Assembly (NCBI GenBank): GCA_004194705.1
Contig: SADC01000457.1
Span: 1-64,000, forward strand
Direction: 5' to 3'
From: Ditylenchus dipsaci
Lineage: Eukaryota; Nematoda; Chromadorea; Rhabditida; Anguinidae
Length of the DNA: 64,000 nt
Positions 1-13,230 of the stretch are shown here, in pieces. How positions within the stretch are numbered: position 1 is the stretch's first letter; each line of letters starts with the position of its first letter. The translations under genes were made by a program, and so were the position numbers. The notes beneath the pieces are model-generated. The model was not told where the DNA came from and did not search any database. It saw only the letters and a list, made by a program, of their open reading frames with translations.

Positions 1-163
1 GTTACCAAAATGCCTGTTGGACAAAAAATACCTTTACAAGAACACCTGCTTTTTTATCAAATAAGAGGCTTCGAAGAAGCCTCTAGCACTACTTGAAACA
101 CGAAGTGTTTTCTTTACCTAAAATCTTCTCCCTTCAGTAATTTACACTTCTCCCGTCAGCTAG
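1..163. other. Flank of fold-back element, no gene
   Basis: AT-rich sequence outside the left end of the first large inverted repeat. I see no coding exon, RNA or repeat unit in it. Confidence 0.4.
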
Positions 164-3003
164 TTTCAAATAAGCTATTAACTTGCAAATAAAAAATTAC
201 CGTATTTTTTCTATTAAACGCCCCGGGCGTTTATTTTTCAACCTAAAAAATCCGGAAAAAAATTATTTCGATTTGAGATTTTTGGGTGCTCAACCAAAAT
301 CTGAAAAGTGGAATTAGGTAAACTCGTGCTAATTAAGAAAACGCAAAAAACAGATTTGCAAATTATTTTTTTTGGGCTGAGATATATTTCACTGAAGGGG
401 GGTTTATTAGAGAGGGGGGCGTTTATTGAAAGAGAGGGCGTTAAATAGAGAAAAATCGGTGGTAAGCTGAGAAGATACAGTCCTTTAGTAAAATGACCCA
501 ATTTGCAGCTATTACCAGCAGACATTTGCCAGACAGATGGCGCCAGAGTGGAAATTTGAAAACTTTTCAGCACAACGTAATCAGCATGCATTTTAAGACC
601 AGACGTTACTTTAGTACAGTCTGCCTTTGATTTAATACTCTCTGAATAAAAACTTTCACAATTATTATCAAAAAAATTTCTTCTCACCCCTCCTCAGAGA
701 TAGATGCTCATTTTTTTTTGTTAATTTTAGACTCTTTTGATACAGTAATGACAAAATGAAGAAGCTTTTGCAATCGCAAAATAATTTTAACGGTTCAAGT
801 TTTAATTCATTCTATCACGTGAAAAAAGGTTCCATCCTTGTTTTTAGCAATTTTTTAAAATTATATAATTTACAGTTTCTTGTTTTTTCCTTAAAAAGCC
901 AAAGCAGAAAGTTTAAAATCAAGAAAATTCTATGTTCAAGCAAAACACCAAATCTAAAAGCACTTTCCAAAATGATATCATACAACATTTTTAATCTGTC
1001 AATATTTTCAAGTAGCAATGTTATTTGTATTGCATTTGTTCCATAAAAATATTTCTTTCGCGAACATCTGTTCGTTGGCAATAAAAATTTTGCTATAAAA
1101 ATGTGGGCAAAACCTTTCGTCTTCAGTTTTCAATCAAATTTCATATAATGTGCTGCTCTTTTAACCTCATTTCTGTTATTCACCATGTATTTGCCTTATT
1201 CTTTTAATCATAATAATCAATTTTCACTTTGGTAATTCGCAATCAACTCAATTTCTTCAAAAAAATTTTTTTAGGAAATTGTGAGATGGAGGTAATGAAA
1301 TAGGATATTTATTCTTAAGGTTGGGCAAAATACCGGCATTATTCCCGGTATTAATACGGGTAACCGGTATTTTTCGGTATTTTTAAATTATTTTCGGTAT
1401 TTTTCGGTATTTTATTTAAAAGAGGACGAGCATAAAAGTGAAAAAAAATTGAATTTTTATTTTTTTTACGTACGATACACTATTCTCGCATACTATTCGC
1501 ATACTATCACATAGTATACTATCGTATACTATCCACGTATACATATCGTACAAAAACTGAAAAATTTTCGAATTTTTTGAAATTTTTTTAAAACTTTTCA
1601 CTCTTTGACTGGGTCCCCTTTCAAAAAAAAATTATTAACTTACTTTTAAAATTACCGACTATCCACATACAGTATTTTATTGATAAGTATCGGTATTAAT
1701 ACCATTGCCAACCCTAATTTATTTCTAATAGAGCCGAAATCTTTCTAAATTCAAACATTATGTTTGGCATTGTGTCTTGATTTTCCTTTTTACGACTCCA
1801 TAGGCAGTTTACTCTTCAATTTGTAGCATTTTCACTGGCTACAAGAAATGGGTAATTTGACATAAGCAGTCTTAAAAATAGTCAGTAACAAAACTAAAAA
1901 ACACGATTTTTAAATTAGGAAGTGAAGCTCTCTTAAAATGAACACGGCACTTTTTTATACTTGAAAGTTACATAAACATAATTTTAATTTAGGCAAATAG
2001 CATTTTTTGAATTTTCTTCCCAAAAGTTCGGAATTTCGCCGCAATTTATATTTTTCATTTTCCTTAAACTTTTCAAATAATTATGCCTAAGCCGGCAATA
2101 ACGATACATGTTAAAATAATACATCAAGTGACACCTCGTCCTAAAAGTAGTATCGCAGAGTACCTGACAGTATTTATTTATTTCGAAAAAAGTTGAGAAA
2201 TTTCAAAAAAAGTTAAAATAAAATTTGCGTCACTATTCCGACTTTTTGCGGTGAAATTTCTCTCCGCTTTTTTGATACAACTTTAGCTTTTTCAAGCTTT
2301 TTTACTCTAAAAGTGTTCAAAAATATTTTTTTTATTTTTGTTGGTTTTTATTTTTGTTGTTAATCCAAAACAGAATATCTTTTTAATTCATATTCTTATT
2401 CTGTATTTTCCGTGTTAATTTTTATGATCAAATGATCAAAAGTCTACGGACGGCTTTCTGTTGTCTGTTGTCTTCGTAAAAGAAAATAAAATGCTTAATT
2501 CTACACGTTAAAGAACATGTTCCCTTTAAAATTGAAATTTTTATATAGTTTGCTACTATTTTATGAATAAATGATATCTTTCTGCTTTAGCTGAGAAGTC
2601 TCCGCTTTTGCTGAAATATTTTCGCTTTTCGAATTCTGTCTTAAAAAGCTAAGTAGTCTGTTGTGAAAAGAAGCAGATACTTTAAAAAAGAAGCGCGGAG
2701 AGGAGCGGACTTACCGCCTCCCTTGCCTCAAGGTCTTTTCTTTAAATAAACAGGCCAGAAATTTCTATATTTGAAAACGTTCTTTTTGCCAACCAAACCG
2801 TCTTTTTCTAGCCTGATAACGATCCGGGAAACTCAAAAAGTTTCTTCTTTGTGGTTTTTGCCTTACCCATCAGACCTATAAATTAAAAAACAACAATTGT
2901 GGCAGTAAAGCTTCTTGAAAAATTACTCTTTCATATCGAAATGTTTTAATTGATTTAACACATCAGAAATTGAATCCGTTAATATCATATAAAAAAAATT
3001 GAC

Positions 3004-5033
3004 CTAGTAGCGAATACCCCCCCCCTCCCCTTTACGATTTCACCTTTTTTACTTAAGTAAAAAGTAACCAATTTATGTCCCAAGACCCAGAAAAATGCGT
3101 CACACAATATTAGTCACAACTTACGTACGCTGGCATTATTATCCAGGATTTGAGTGAATTTAAAGTTTAATTCACAAACTTTTAAATGAAACATCTCAAC
3201 CCTGATTATCCGGTATATTGATGGTTTCGTATTTATTATCCAGGATATGAGTGAATTTTAAAGTTTATTCACAAACTTTTAAATGAAACATCTCAACCCT
3301 GATTATCCGGTATATTGATGGTTTCGTATTTATTCCAGGATTTCAGTGAATTTAAAGTGAATTCACAAACTTTTAAATGAAACATCTCAACCCTGATTAT
3401 CCGGTATATTGATGGTTTCGTATTTATTATCCAGGATATGAGTGATTTAAAGTTTAATTCACAAACTTTTAAATGAAACATCTCAATCCTGATTATCCAG
3501 TATATTTGATGGTTTCGTATTTATTATCCAGGATTTGAGTGAATTTAAAGATTTTAATTCACAAACTTTAAATGAAACATCTCAACCCTGATTATCCAGT
3601 ATATTGATGGTTTCGTATTTATTATCCAGGATTTCAGTGAATTTAAAGTTGAATTCACAAACTTTTAAATGAAACATCTCAACCCTGATTATCCAGTATA
3701 TTGATGGTTTCGTATTTAATTATCCAGGATTTGAGTGAAATTTAAAGTTTAATTCACAAACTTTTAAATGAAACATCTCAACCCTGATAATCCAGTATAT
3801 TGATTGTTTCGTATTTATTATCCAGGATTTCAGTGAATTTAAAGTTGAATTCACAAACTTTTAAATGAAACATCTCAACCCTGATTATCCGGTTATATTG
3901 ATGGTTTCGTATTATTATCCAGGATATGAGTGAATTTAAAGTTTAATTCACAAACTTTTAAATGAAAACATCTCAATCCTGATTATCCAGTATATTGATG
4001 GTTTCGTATTTATTATCCAGGATTTGAGTGAATTTAAAGTTTAATTCACAAACTTTTAAATGAAACATCTCAATCCTGATTATCCAGTATATTGATGGTT
4101 TCGTATTTATTATCCAGGATTTGAGTGAATTTAAAGTTTTAATTCACAAACTTTTAAATGAAACATCTCAACCCTGATTATCCAGTATATTGATGGTTTC
4201 GTTTTATATCCAGGATTTCATGAATTTAAAGTTTGAATTCACAAACTTTTAAATGAAACATCTCAACCTGATTATCCGGTATATTGATGGTTTCGTATTT
4301 ATTATCCAGGATATGAGTGAATTTAAAAGTTTTAATTCACAAACTTTAAATGAAACATCTCAATCCTGATTATCCAGTATATGATGGTTTCGTATTTATT
4401 ATCCAGGATTTGAGTGAATTTAAAGTTTAATTCACAACTTTTAAATGAAACATCTCAACCCTGATTATCCAGTATATGATGGTTTCGTATTATTATCCAG
4501 GATTCAGTGAATTTAAAGTTGAATTCACAAACTTTTAAATGAAACATCTCAACCCTGATTATCCAGTATATTTGATGGTTTCGTATTTATTATCCAGGAT
4601 TTGAGTGAATTTAAGTTTAATTCACAAAACTTACGAGTTTAATTCACTGTTTCATTTAAAAGTTTTGTGAATTAAACTTTAAATTCACTCATATCCTGGA
4701 TAATAAATACGAAACCATCAATATACGGATAATCAGGGTTGAGATGTTTCATTTAAAAGTTTGTGAATTAAACTTTTAAATTCACTCATATCCTGGATAA
4801 TAAATACGAAACCATCAATATACCGATAATCAGGGTGAGATGTTTCATTTAAAAGTTTGTGAATTAAACTTTAAATTCACTCAAATCCTGGATAATAAAT
4901 GCCAGCGTACGGAAGTTGTGACTAATATTTGTGTGACGCATTTTTTCTGGGTCTGGGACATAAATTGGTTACTTTTACTTAAGTAAAAAAGGTGAAAATC
5001 GTAAAGGGGAGGGGGGGGGGTATTCGCTACTAG
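3004..5033. mobile_element. CTAGTAGCGAATA-family inverted-repeat element, copy 1
   Basis: It is bounded by CTAGTAGCGAATACCCC at 3004 and the reverse complement GGGTATTCGCTACTAG ending at 5033. Each end carries a run of C or G and then a conserved block with ACTTAAGTAAAAAGTA, TATGTCCCA and GTACGCTGGC. Three other copies lie at 31293-31558, 33408-35196 and 54158-54388. In this copy the middle has been replaced or expanded by the 97-bp tandem array. No coding capacity is visible. The family looks like a non-autonomous MITE. Confidence 0.8.
3135..4890. repeat. Tandem array of ~97-bp units, inverting near 4640
   Basis: About fifteen head-to-tail copies of a unit containing TTATCCAGGAT, GTGAATTTAAAGT, AATTCACAAACTTTTAAATG, AAACATCTCAACCCTGATTA and ATTGATGGTTTCG run from about 3135 to 4635. 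Then about two and a half copies follow in reverse orientation to about 4890. Each unit has its own dyad (GTGAATT ... AATTCAC). Copies differ by single substitutions and many one-base indels. The open frame at 3293-3481 (minus) is a read-through of the units and not a gene. Confidence 0.9.
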
Positions 5034-7850
5034 GGTCAATTTTTTTTTATATGATATTAACGGATTCAAATTTCTGATGTGTTAATCAACATTAAAACAT
5101 TTCGATATGAAGAGTATTTTTCAAGAAGCTTTTACTGCCACAATTGTTGTTTTTTAATTTATAGGTCTGATGGGTAAGGCAAAAACCACAAAGAAGACAA
5201 CTTTTGAGTTTCCCGGATCGTTTATCAGGCTAGAAAAGACGGTTTGGTTGGCAAAGACGTTTTCAAAAATATAGAAATTTCTGCCTGTTTATTTAAAGAA
5301 AAGACTTTGAGGCAAGGGAGGCGGTAAGTCCGCTCCTCTCCGCGGCTTCTTTTTTAAAGTATCTGCTTCTTTTCACAACAGACTACTTAGCTTTTTAAGA
5401 CAGAATTCGGGAAAGCGAAAATATTTCAGCCAAAGCGGAGACTTCTCAGCTAAAGCAGAAAAGATTATCATATTTATAAAATAGTAGCAAACTATATTAA
5501 AAATTTCAATTTTTAAGGGAACATGTTCTTTAAAGTGTAGAATTAAGCATTTTATTTCTTTTACGCAAGACAACAGACACAGAAGCCGTCCGTGACTTTT
5601 GATCATTTGATCTAAGATTAACACGGGAAATACGAATAAGAAGTATGAAAATTAAAAAGATATTCTGTTTGGATTTACAACAAAATAAAAACCAACAAAA
5701 ATAAAAAAAATATTTTTGAACACTTTTAGAGTAAAAAGCTGAAAAAAGCTAAAGTTGTATCAAAAAAGCGGAGAGAAATTTCACCGCAAAAAGTCGGAAT
5801 AGTGACGCAAATTTTTGTTTTAACTTTTTTTTGAAATTTCTCAACTTTTTTCGAAATTATATACTGTCAGGTACTCTGCGTACTACTTTAGGACGAGGTG
5901 TCACTTGATGTATTATTTTTAACATGTATCGTTATTGCCGGCTTAGGCAATAATTATTTGAAAAGTTTAAGGAAAAATGAAAATATAAATTTGCGGCGAA
6001 ATTCCGACTTTTGGAAGAAATTCAAAAATGCTATTTGCCTAAATTTAAATTATGTTTATGTAACTTTCAAGTATAAAAGTGCCGTGTTCATTTTAAGAGA
6101 GCTTCACTTCCTAATTTAAAATCGGTTTTTAGTTTTTTGTTACTGACTAACTTTTATAAGACTGCTTATGTCAATTACCATTTCTTGTAGCCAGTGAAAT
6201 AAGCTACAAATTGAAGAGTTAACTGCCTATGGGAGTCGTTAAAAGGAAATCAAGACACAATGCCAAAAACATAATGTTTGATTTAGAAGAGTTTCGGCTC
6301 TATTAGAATAAATTAGGGTTGGCAATGGTATTAATACCGATACTTTATCAATAAAATACTGTATGTGGATAGTCGGTATTTTAAAAGTAGTTAATAATTT
6401 TTTTTTGAAAGGGGACCCAGTCAAAGAAGTGAAAAGTTTTAAAAATTTTCAAAATTCGAAAATTTTCAGTTTTCGTACGATATGTATACGTGGATAGTAT
6501 ACGATAGTATTCTATGTGATAGTATGCGAATAGTATGCGAGAATAGTGTATCGTACGTAAAAAATAAAATTCATTTTTTTTTCACTTTTATGCCTCGGTC
6601 CTCTTTTAAATAAAATACCGAAAAATACCGAAAATAATTTAAAATACCGAAAAATACCGGTTACCCGTATTAATACCGGGAAACATAATGCCGGTATTTT
6701 GCCCAACCTTAGATAAATATCCTATTTCATTACCTCCATCTCCACAATTTCCTAAAAAAAATTTTTTTTGAAGAAATTTGAGTTGATTGCGAATTCCAAA
6801 GTGAAAATGATTATTATGATTAAAGAAATAGGCAAATACATGGTGGAATAACAGAATGAAGGTTTAAAAGAGCAGCACATTATATGAAATTTTGATTGAA
6901 AACTTGAAGACGAAAGGTTTTTGCCCACATTTTTATAGCAAAATTTTTATTGCCAACGACAGATGTTCGCGAAAGAAATTATTTTTAAGGAACAAATGCA
7001 ATACAAAACATTGCTACCTTGAAATATTTGACATTAAAATGTTGTTGATATCATTTGAAAGTGCTTTTAGATTTGTGTTTGCTTGAACATAGAATTTTCT
7101 TGATTTTAAACTTTCTGCTTTTGCTTTTTAAGGAAAACAAGAAACTGTAATTTATATTTTTAAAAATTGCTAAAAACAAGGATGGAACCTTTTTTCACGT
7201 GATAGAATGAATTAAAACTTGAACCGTTAAATTATTTGCGATTGCAAAAGCTTCTCATTTTGTCATTACTGTATCAAAAGAGTCTAAAATTTAACCAAAA
7301 AAAAATGAGCATCTATCTCTGAGGAGGGTGAGAAGAAATTTTTTTGATAATAATGTGAATTTTTTTCAGAGAGTATTAACACTCAAAAGGCAGACTGTAC
7401 TAAAGTAACGTGTCTGGTCTTAAATTGCATGCTGATTACGTTGGTGCTGAAAAGTTTTCAAAATTCCACTCTGCGCCATCTGTCTGGCAATGTCTGCTGG
7501 TAATGCTGCAAATGGGTCATTTTACTAAAAGGACTGTATCTTCTCAGCTTACCACCGTATTTTCTCTATATTAAACGCCTCTCTTCAATAAACGCCCCTC
7601 TCTAATAAACGCCCCCTTCAGTGAAATATATCTCAGCCCAAAAAAATAATTTTGCAAATCTGTTTTTGCGTTTTCTTAATTAGCACGAGTTTACCTAATT
7701 CCACTTTTCAGATTTTGGTTGAGCACCCAAAAATCTCAAAATCGAAATAATTTTTTTCCGTTTTTTTAAGGGTTGAAAAATAAACGCTACGGGGCGTTTA
7801 ATAGGAAAATACGGTAATTTTTATTTTGCAAGTTAATAGCTTATTTGAAA

Positions 7851-9465
7851 TTGAGATCTTAGAAACATTCTGTAATCCGCTCGAGACGAAATTATAACAT
7901 ATTAAAAAATGGAATAAATTGATTTGCTTTGCTAAAACCTCAGCTTCTCAGCTTTCCAACAAGCCATCCGACTTTACCGAATTATTTCAAATCAAGTAAT
8001 AAAAACAAAAAATTTACTTTAATCCAACCCCTAATTCTGTCATTTTTAAATGATTCAGTGAGTTGGATAGCTCATTAGAAATATGTATATCACAGCTCAT
8101 TATCAGTTTCTGGGTGACTGAAAAAAAACAAAGGTCTTCTGGAACAGATGAAAACTGGAGAAGGAAAATCCTTGGAGACTGCCATGACACTGGCTGTCTT
8201 TGCATTGTTGGGTAGAAAACCGGATGTGTGCACCAGTTCATTGATATTGGCTGAGATCCAGGGCTAGACGATAATAAAAAAATGTTGAAAAATCAAACAA
8301 AACCTTTGTCAATTTAAGGTTGAAGTTTTTTCGTGGCACATTTCAGGTTTTTCGTGGCATTTTTCAGTTTTTTCATGGCATTTTTGAGGTTTTCAGCGAA
8401 CCAAATCAGTATAGCCTATTAAAAACTAAATATGTTTTGTTTCGAGCGGAATTCAAAAATTTGCCGTGACTTTCAAAATTTGAGAGCATTTTTTTAGCAA
8501 ATTTACTACGCTGAACATGAATCCGGTGTCAAAAACTCATGTTTTTCTAGCAAAATCCAATTTTTACGTCAAAATATATTTGAAAGGAAGAGCAAAGATT
8601 GCAGCTTGATTTGATGGAAAAGTTCGTCACAATTTTGCCAAAAAGTAATTTTGTCTGCTTTTAAATCATTCCAGGGCTAGTATTCAGTTTTTTCAGGGCA
8701 ATATAAAGTTCGTGCATCATATAGCTCGCGCTAATCCACCTTTTGCGACTGTGGGGAGTCATTTACTGTTGATACTGAACTTGTGAACTGTGAGACTGGG
8801 ATTTCAAATTATTCGTGTGAGTGCTAGATGAGTAACCTGATGAAAGATTCTGTCGGACCAGTCTTAATGCCAGACGTAAAGCGAAAAGCTAGACACGGAT
8901 CAATGAGCTGATTCACTTCCTTATTTACCAGTTCTACATTCTTGTAAGAACCCAGTCAGAACAATGACAACGCCCTAAACATTTAAGCTTGGCTTCCTAG
9001 AAGTCTCATGAAGGAGGAATATGCGCAAGGTTTTATCTGACCTGTTTTACGCTTCTATTTTGTTGTTACTCTGTTTAGGCTTTTGAGACTGAAGGTTTCT
9101 CGCACGCGGCTTGTGGCTTAACAGGCTTAACTTAACCGAAGCCATTTTTGCAGAAAAAGAAGTTTCAGGGGAAAAGAAGTTTACTTTGGTTTGGTTTGGC
9201 CATTTCAAGCATGGCAGTTTGGCGAAAAAAAGTTACACTCTTGTTTATGATTGCAGAAAAAGCGATCTCTTACCTGAGAAAGTCAAGATGTTAATATTCC
9301 TTGACAAATCTTTGCCATTGATAAATTACTTTTATTGAAATTCAATATGTTTAGGTGTTTGAATAAAGCTTTCTGAGTTGTGTGTCTGCAAAAAGGTCAA
9401 TAAGCAGTGGATAGAAAATTACTGCCTCTTGTGTGAGATTTTTCGACAAACAATTTCAAAGCCTG
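7851..9465. other. Intergenic stretch, no supported gene
   Basis: I find no exon chain here. A minus-strand stretch around 8060-8265 reads openly in one frame, but it has no recognisable family and no clear splice partner. The repeated TTTCGTGGCA phrases at 8330-8400 look like low-complexity sequence. Confidence 0.3.
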
Positions 9466-9617
9466 ATATTCGGGTCGTGGCCCCGCGGGGCCGCCCGAAA
9501 GACATCGAAACCCGACCCCGAACAGTGCAAGAGAGTAAAACCCCGCCGCAAACCCGGCACTTTTCTGTCATTAATTTGACTAGGACTAGCGGGTACCGAA
9601 ATTTCGGGTACCCGAAC
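9466..9617. repeat. CCCGAAA/TTTCGGG subrepeat tract, left part
   Basis: Clustered CCCGAA, CGGGTACC and TTTCGGG motifs in both orientations. The tract is interrupted by the hAT-like element at 9618-11964 and resumes at 11965. It looks like the subterminal repeats of an older element. Confidence 0.6.
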
Positions 9618-11964
9618 CAGGGATGAGAATTTCGGTCTAACTAGGCCTTTTTCCTTAATAGCTGGGATTCCCAAAATAGGCCTGCAAAATTTGAGTTAGG
9701 CCTATCCCTAACTAGGCCTTTTTTAGGCCTAGGCCTTTTCGGTCTAACTAGGCCTTTTTTAGGCCTATTTTTTGGCGGAATTTGAAATAATTTTATTTTT
9801 CAAAGAATTTTTTTTGTGCTTTGTGATAAGGATAATACTTTTTTCCGGCCCAAATCCACGCTTTTTCAAATTGTTCGTTGCTCAAGGCTAGGTTATTACG
9901 ATTGGCGTGATTATTTGGACTAATTTCCGTAGTTCCTCTACTAATTCAACCTGTTTTCTTTTTTACAGTCAATATGTCTATATAGTATTTGGACTATGTC
10001 CGTCAGGTTTTTGACTACAAAGTTTGTTCGCAGCATAAGTGGCCTTAGAGCTAATTTTTTTAGCTAATGTTTGACGCACAGTTGTCTGGAGATGTGCCCT
10101 TCTCGAAAGTGCGAAACCATACTCCCACACCAGCGAGCTATGTGCCTTGGAAGTAAATAATAATTTTTTGCTAGACAGAAAAATTAAAAAATTAAATTTG
10201 AATTAGCACCTTTAGTTTTTGTACCAAGATGTGCTCTATCCACCTGAAGGATACACCAACCACCTAAAGGTTTATAACTGCCTACAATATAACTTAACTT
10301 CCTTTAGGGTGACCTATCTATACTCTACAGAGGGTACACCAATCATCTGTAGAGTACCTAAACTGCCTAGAAGCATCGTAAACTGATCAGCGCTACTATC
10401 ATTCACCTGGAGAATACCCAAGTGGTAAAACATACTCTAACGGCCTGGAAACTTTTCTAACCGCCTGGAGGGTACCTGTTCTGCCTGGAGAGGCAAAAAT
10501 TTCAAATCTCGGACGGGACGGCGGACGGCCGGCCAAAATTTGGAGACGGCGGACGAGACGCCGTCCAAATTTAAAAAATGGACCACTATGGCTATGTGCC
10601 GTAATTACGTAAAGGCTAAGCTTGCCGCTCGATCAGGGCCTCTACCGGGAGGTATAATGGACCTGGATATTGTGTCAGACAGTAAGACACCAACCATATA
10701 CAAAAAAGGGCTCTGGATACCGGCACTGGAAAATTGTCAAATTTTGCCTGGCAACCGATCAACTATTGGCTGTGATGATTTAAAAAGAGTATTCTCTCCC
10801 TATAATTTACACGCTACATAATGTACTCTTCAGTTACAACCCCTGCACTATTTCGACTTTATTGCTTTTCTAACAAGGCGATGCCATGCCCCTTTCAGGT
10901 CTCTTAGTCAGGTAAATGTCTCGTTCAAATTACAATTTTGCTTTATACAGCTTTCAAGCAAGCTGATTATGTGTATATGGTCATGTGAACTAAAGTATTT
11001 AACTGCAGTGAAAACTTCAAATTATCTCTAATGGAATTGACTATAAACCATGCATTTAATTAAACACCCTCTTATTCAAGGGTACTAGAAAACAAGAACA
11101 AAATGAGCAAGAGAATATCCCACAAATCGCGCTTGATGATCAATGGGTGAGAAAATCTAGCCAGTGGTTCGAAAATTCCAAAATCTCATTATTTGCATAT
11201 GCTGTGTTCAGTGTGGTAAATCCACCGGTGGATTCACCCATGGACGTAGCCAGGGAGGGGGTGGGCTGAGGGGGCTATAGCCACCCCCCGTCAGGTTTTT
11301 TCGAAAAAAATTGTTAATTAAAAACACTATAAAACTCGAAAACGGTGTAGGAAAATGACCTCTCTCGGGTGCTTTAGCAGCCCTCCCCCGTCAGATTTTT
11401 CTGGCTACGCCTCTGGATCCACCGGTGGTGGTGGGAAATCTTGGGTAGCCACCGGTGGCGGTGGCGGTGGGTGGCTGCCAACAAATTACAACGCTAGAGT
11501 GAAGAAAAGAAATAAATAGGAAACCCGTGAATCTGACAGTGACAAAATCATTGATTGGTTTTGGTTTGCTTTAATACCTGAATTAGCAAAATTACAGATG
11601 AATATTAACTGAAAAAAGAAAACAGGTTGAATCAGTAGAGGAACTACGGAAACTAGTCCAAACAATCATGATAATCGTAGTTACCTAGCCTTGAGCAACA
11701 AACAATTTGAAAAAGCGTGGATTTGGGCCGGAAAAAAGTATATCCTTATCACAAAACAAAATTTTTTTTGAAAATAAAATTTTTTTCAAATTCCCGCAAA
11801 AAATAGGCCTAAAAAAGGCCTAAAATAGGCCTAGTTAGACCGAAAAGGCCTAGGCCTGAAAACGGCCTAGTTAGGACTAGGCCTAACTCAAATTTTCGCA
11901 GGCCTATTTTAGGCCTCAAAATAGGCCTAAAATAGGCCTAGTTAGACCGAAATTCTCATCCCTG
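9618..11964. mobile_element. hAT-like non-autonomous element with long TIRs and 8-bp TSD
   Basis: The left end starts CAGGGATGAGAATTTCGG and the right end finishes CCGAAATTCTCATCCCTG. The inverted similarity extends inward about 350 bp on each side: the TAGGCCT-rich block, then a block with CCGGCCCAAATCCACGC on the left and its complement near 11725. The 8-mer ACCCGAAC stands on both sides (9610-9617 and 11965-11972) as a target-site duplication. A terminal CAGGGATG and an 8-bp duplication fit the hAT superfamily. No transposase frame is visible inside; the open frame at 10540-10821 is unrecognised. GC-rich pieces at 10500-10565 and CCACCGGTGG repeats at 11220-11475 look like nested insertions. 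Confidence 0.88.
11205..11480. repeat. Small GC-rich inverted repeat nested in the hAT-like element
   Basis: ATCCACCGGTGG occurs at both borders. Inside it CGTAGCCAGGGAGG on the left faces TCTGGCTACGCC on the right, each next to CCCCCGTCAG. This suggests one small element inserted in another. It has no coding potential. Confidence 0.55.
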
Positions 11965-12540
11965 ACCCGAACCGATACCCGAAACTCGAAATTTTCGGGT
12001 ACCTGAACCGATATCCGAAAAAACCGAATTTACAGAACAGGCTTCCTGCATACACAAAAAATCTTTTATTGGACATAAATCCAAACATAACGCTCGAGCC
12101 ACATTTACCAACAAAATATCTACAACTCCTTCTGGTTTTTCATCATTTGCTTTGCTCGCTTACCACAAGATCTCATCCGCTAACTCTGCTACCATGCTGA
12201 GAAAATTAGCCACATTTTCTTTTCTAGACGCGATCTCAAAGAATTGCCAAAAGTAGATTGGCATTCGAGAAGCACCGCTCAGACGCCACGCTGGATAAAG
12301 AGATAGTCAAATATTTGCGAGCCAAGATAGCCAGACATTTTCAGTCTGACACAAACAAATTATTGTAATTGTTTAATCCTCCACTTGAAATCGTACATCC
12401 CAAACAATACCCGAAACCCAAAATTTTCGGGTAACTGAACCGAAACGATACCCGAAACCCAAAATTATCGTGTACATGAACCGTAATGAAACCCGAAAAC
12501 CCGGGTTTCGTTTTCAATTACCCGAAAACGAGTATCCTAA
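11965..12540. repeat. CCCGAAA/TTTCGGG subrepeat tract, right part
   Basis: Continuation of the tract split by the hAT-like element: repeated CCGAAACCCAAAATT, TTTCGGGTA and ACCCGAAAA phrases, densest at 11965-12030 and 12400-12535. No gene is visible between them. Confidence 0.55.
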
Positions 12541-12939
12541 CCGCCAACATTAGTTGAAATTCTAAATTGCGCGAATACAAATAATATTAAATATTATTTC
12601 TTAAATAAAATCGTCATGACATGCGGTTCGAGCTCATTGCCAATGTAGGTCATTGTACACAAAATGTTCGTCAGAATGTGCGCATTCATATGCGATAAAA
12701 TTTTTGAAAACAAATATATCTTCAACAGCTTTTTCAGCATTAAATAAAAAAGACAATTATTTAAAAAAAATAGTTGTTATTAAATTATGTTATTTTACAA
12801 GAAACTTTGTCCGTGATTATCCGTGATTCCATTGTTTTGCTCATCCATTTGGCAACGAATTTTTCAAACTAAAATAGGAAATTATATAAGTATTTATAGG
12901 AAAAGAATCAAAAAACAATAAAAAAAACAGTCGGAAAAG

Positions 12940-13005
12940 ATTATTTATGCTCGTAGTGGGATTCAAACCATTCGGGCCAGAAAATGTTCCCCTCCTTATG
13001 CTTCT
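12940..13005 (-). repeat. tRNA-derived SINE-like sequence, copy 1
   Basis: On the minus strand GGTTTGAATCCCAC reads like a tRNA T-arm/B box, followed by TACGAGCA. A related stretch at 20308-20352 has GGTTCGAATACCACTACGGG and the same neighbouring bases (GAACATTTT before it, a C- or T-rich run outside). Two copies sharing tRNA-like and flanking sequence suggest a short interspersed element. I could not fold a full cloverleaf. Confidence 0.45.
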
Positions 13006-13230
13006 TGCATCTTGTTGTGCAGAAAGAATGAGTTCCTCTTTTCGAAAAATCCTAAACTGGAGGGGGTGGTAGGCGACTAGATAAGTGCCAAAAAAGTCTC
13101 GATTTGATTATTTTATTGAAAATAAATTACTTCAAAATATTATAAACCATAAATGAATCCAATTCCCATCCATACCATTTCAAAAACAGATTATAATATC
13201 AAAAATGATAAAGATTTTGTTGAAATAGCT

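Larger units (their letters stand above)
164..7850. mobile_element. Giant fold-back (long inverted repeat) element
   Basis: The left arm (about 164-3000) reappears as the reverse complement in the right arm (about 5040-7850). The outermost matching bases are TTTCAAATAAGC at 164 and GCTTATTTGAAA ending at 7850. Each arm is about 2.8 kb and diverged only by scattered substitutions and small indels. It carries no intact protein gene; open frames inside it (for example 238-687 minus and 5898-6119 plus) are chance frames, often mirrored in the other arm. The centre is occupied by a smaller inverted-repeat element and a tandem array, so it is a nested structure like Foldback/Galileo elements. I could not find a convincing target-site duplication. 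The arms begin with a copy of the ACCGTATT family described below. Confidence 0.85.

Noticed and set aside
3135..4890. CRISPR-like array of regular repeats
   Set aside because: Units are contiguous ~97-bp tandem repeats without unique spacers, in a eukaryotic context, and they reverse orientation at a palindrome centre.
9456..9674. Overlapping open frames at 9378-9674
   Set aside because: They lie in CCCGAA repeats and cross the end of the hAT-like element on both strands.
10540..10821. 93-codon protein inside the hAT-like element
   Set aside because: It has no resemblance to a transposase, BED finger or other family, and starts within a GC-rich subrepeat. I could not support it as a gene.
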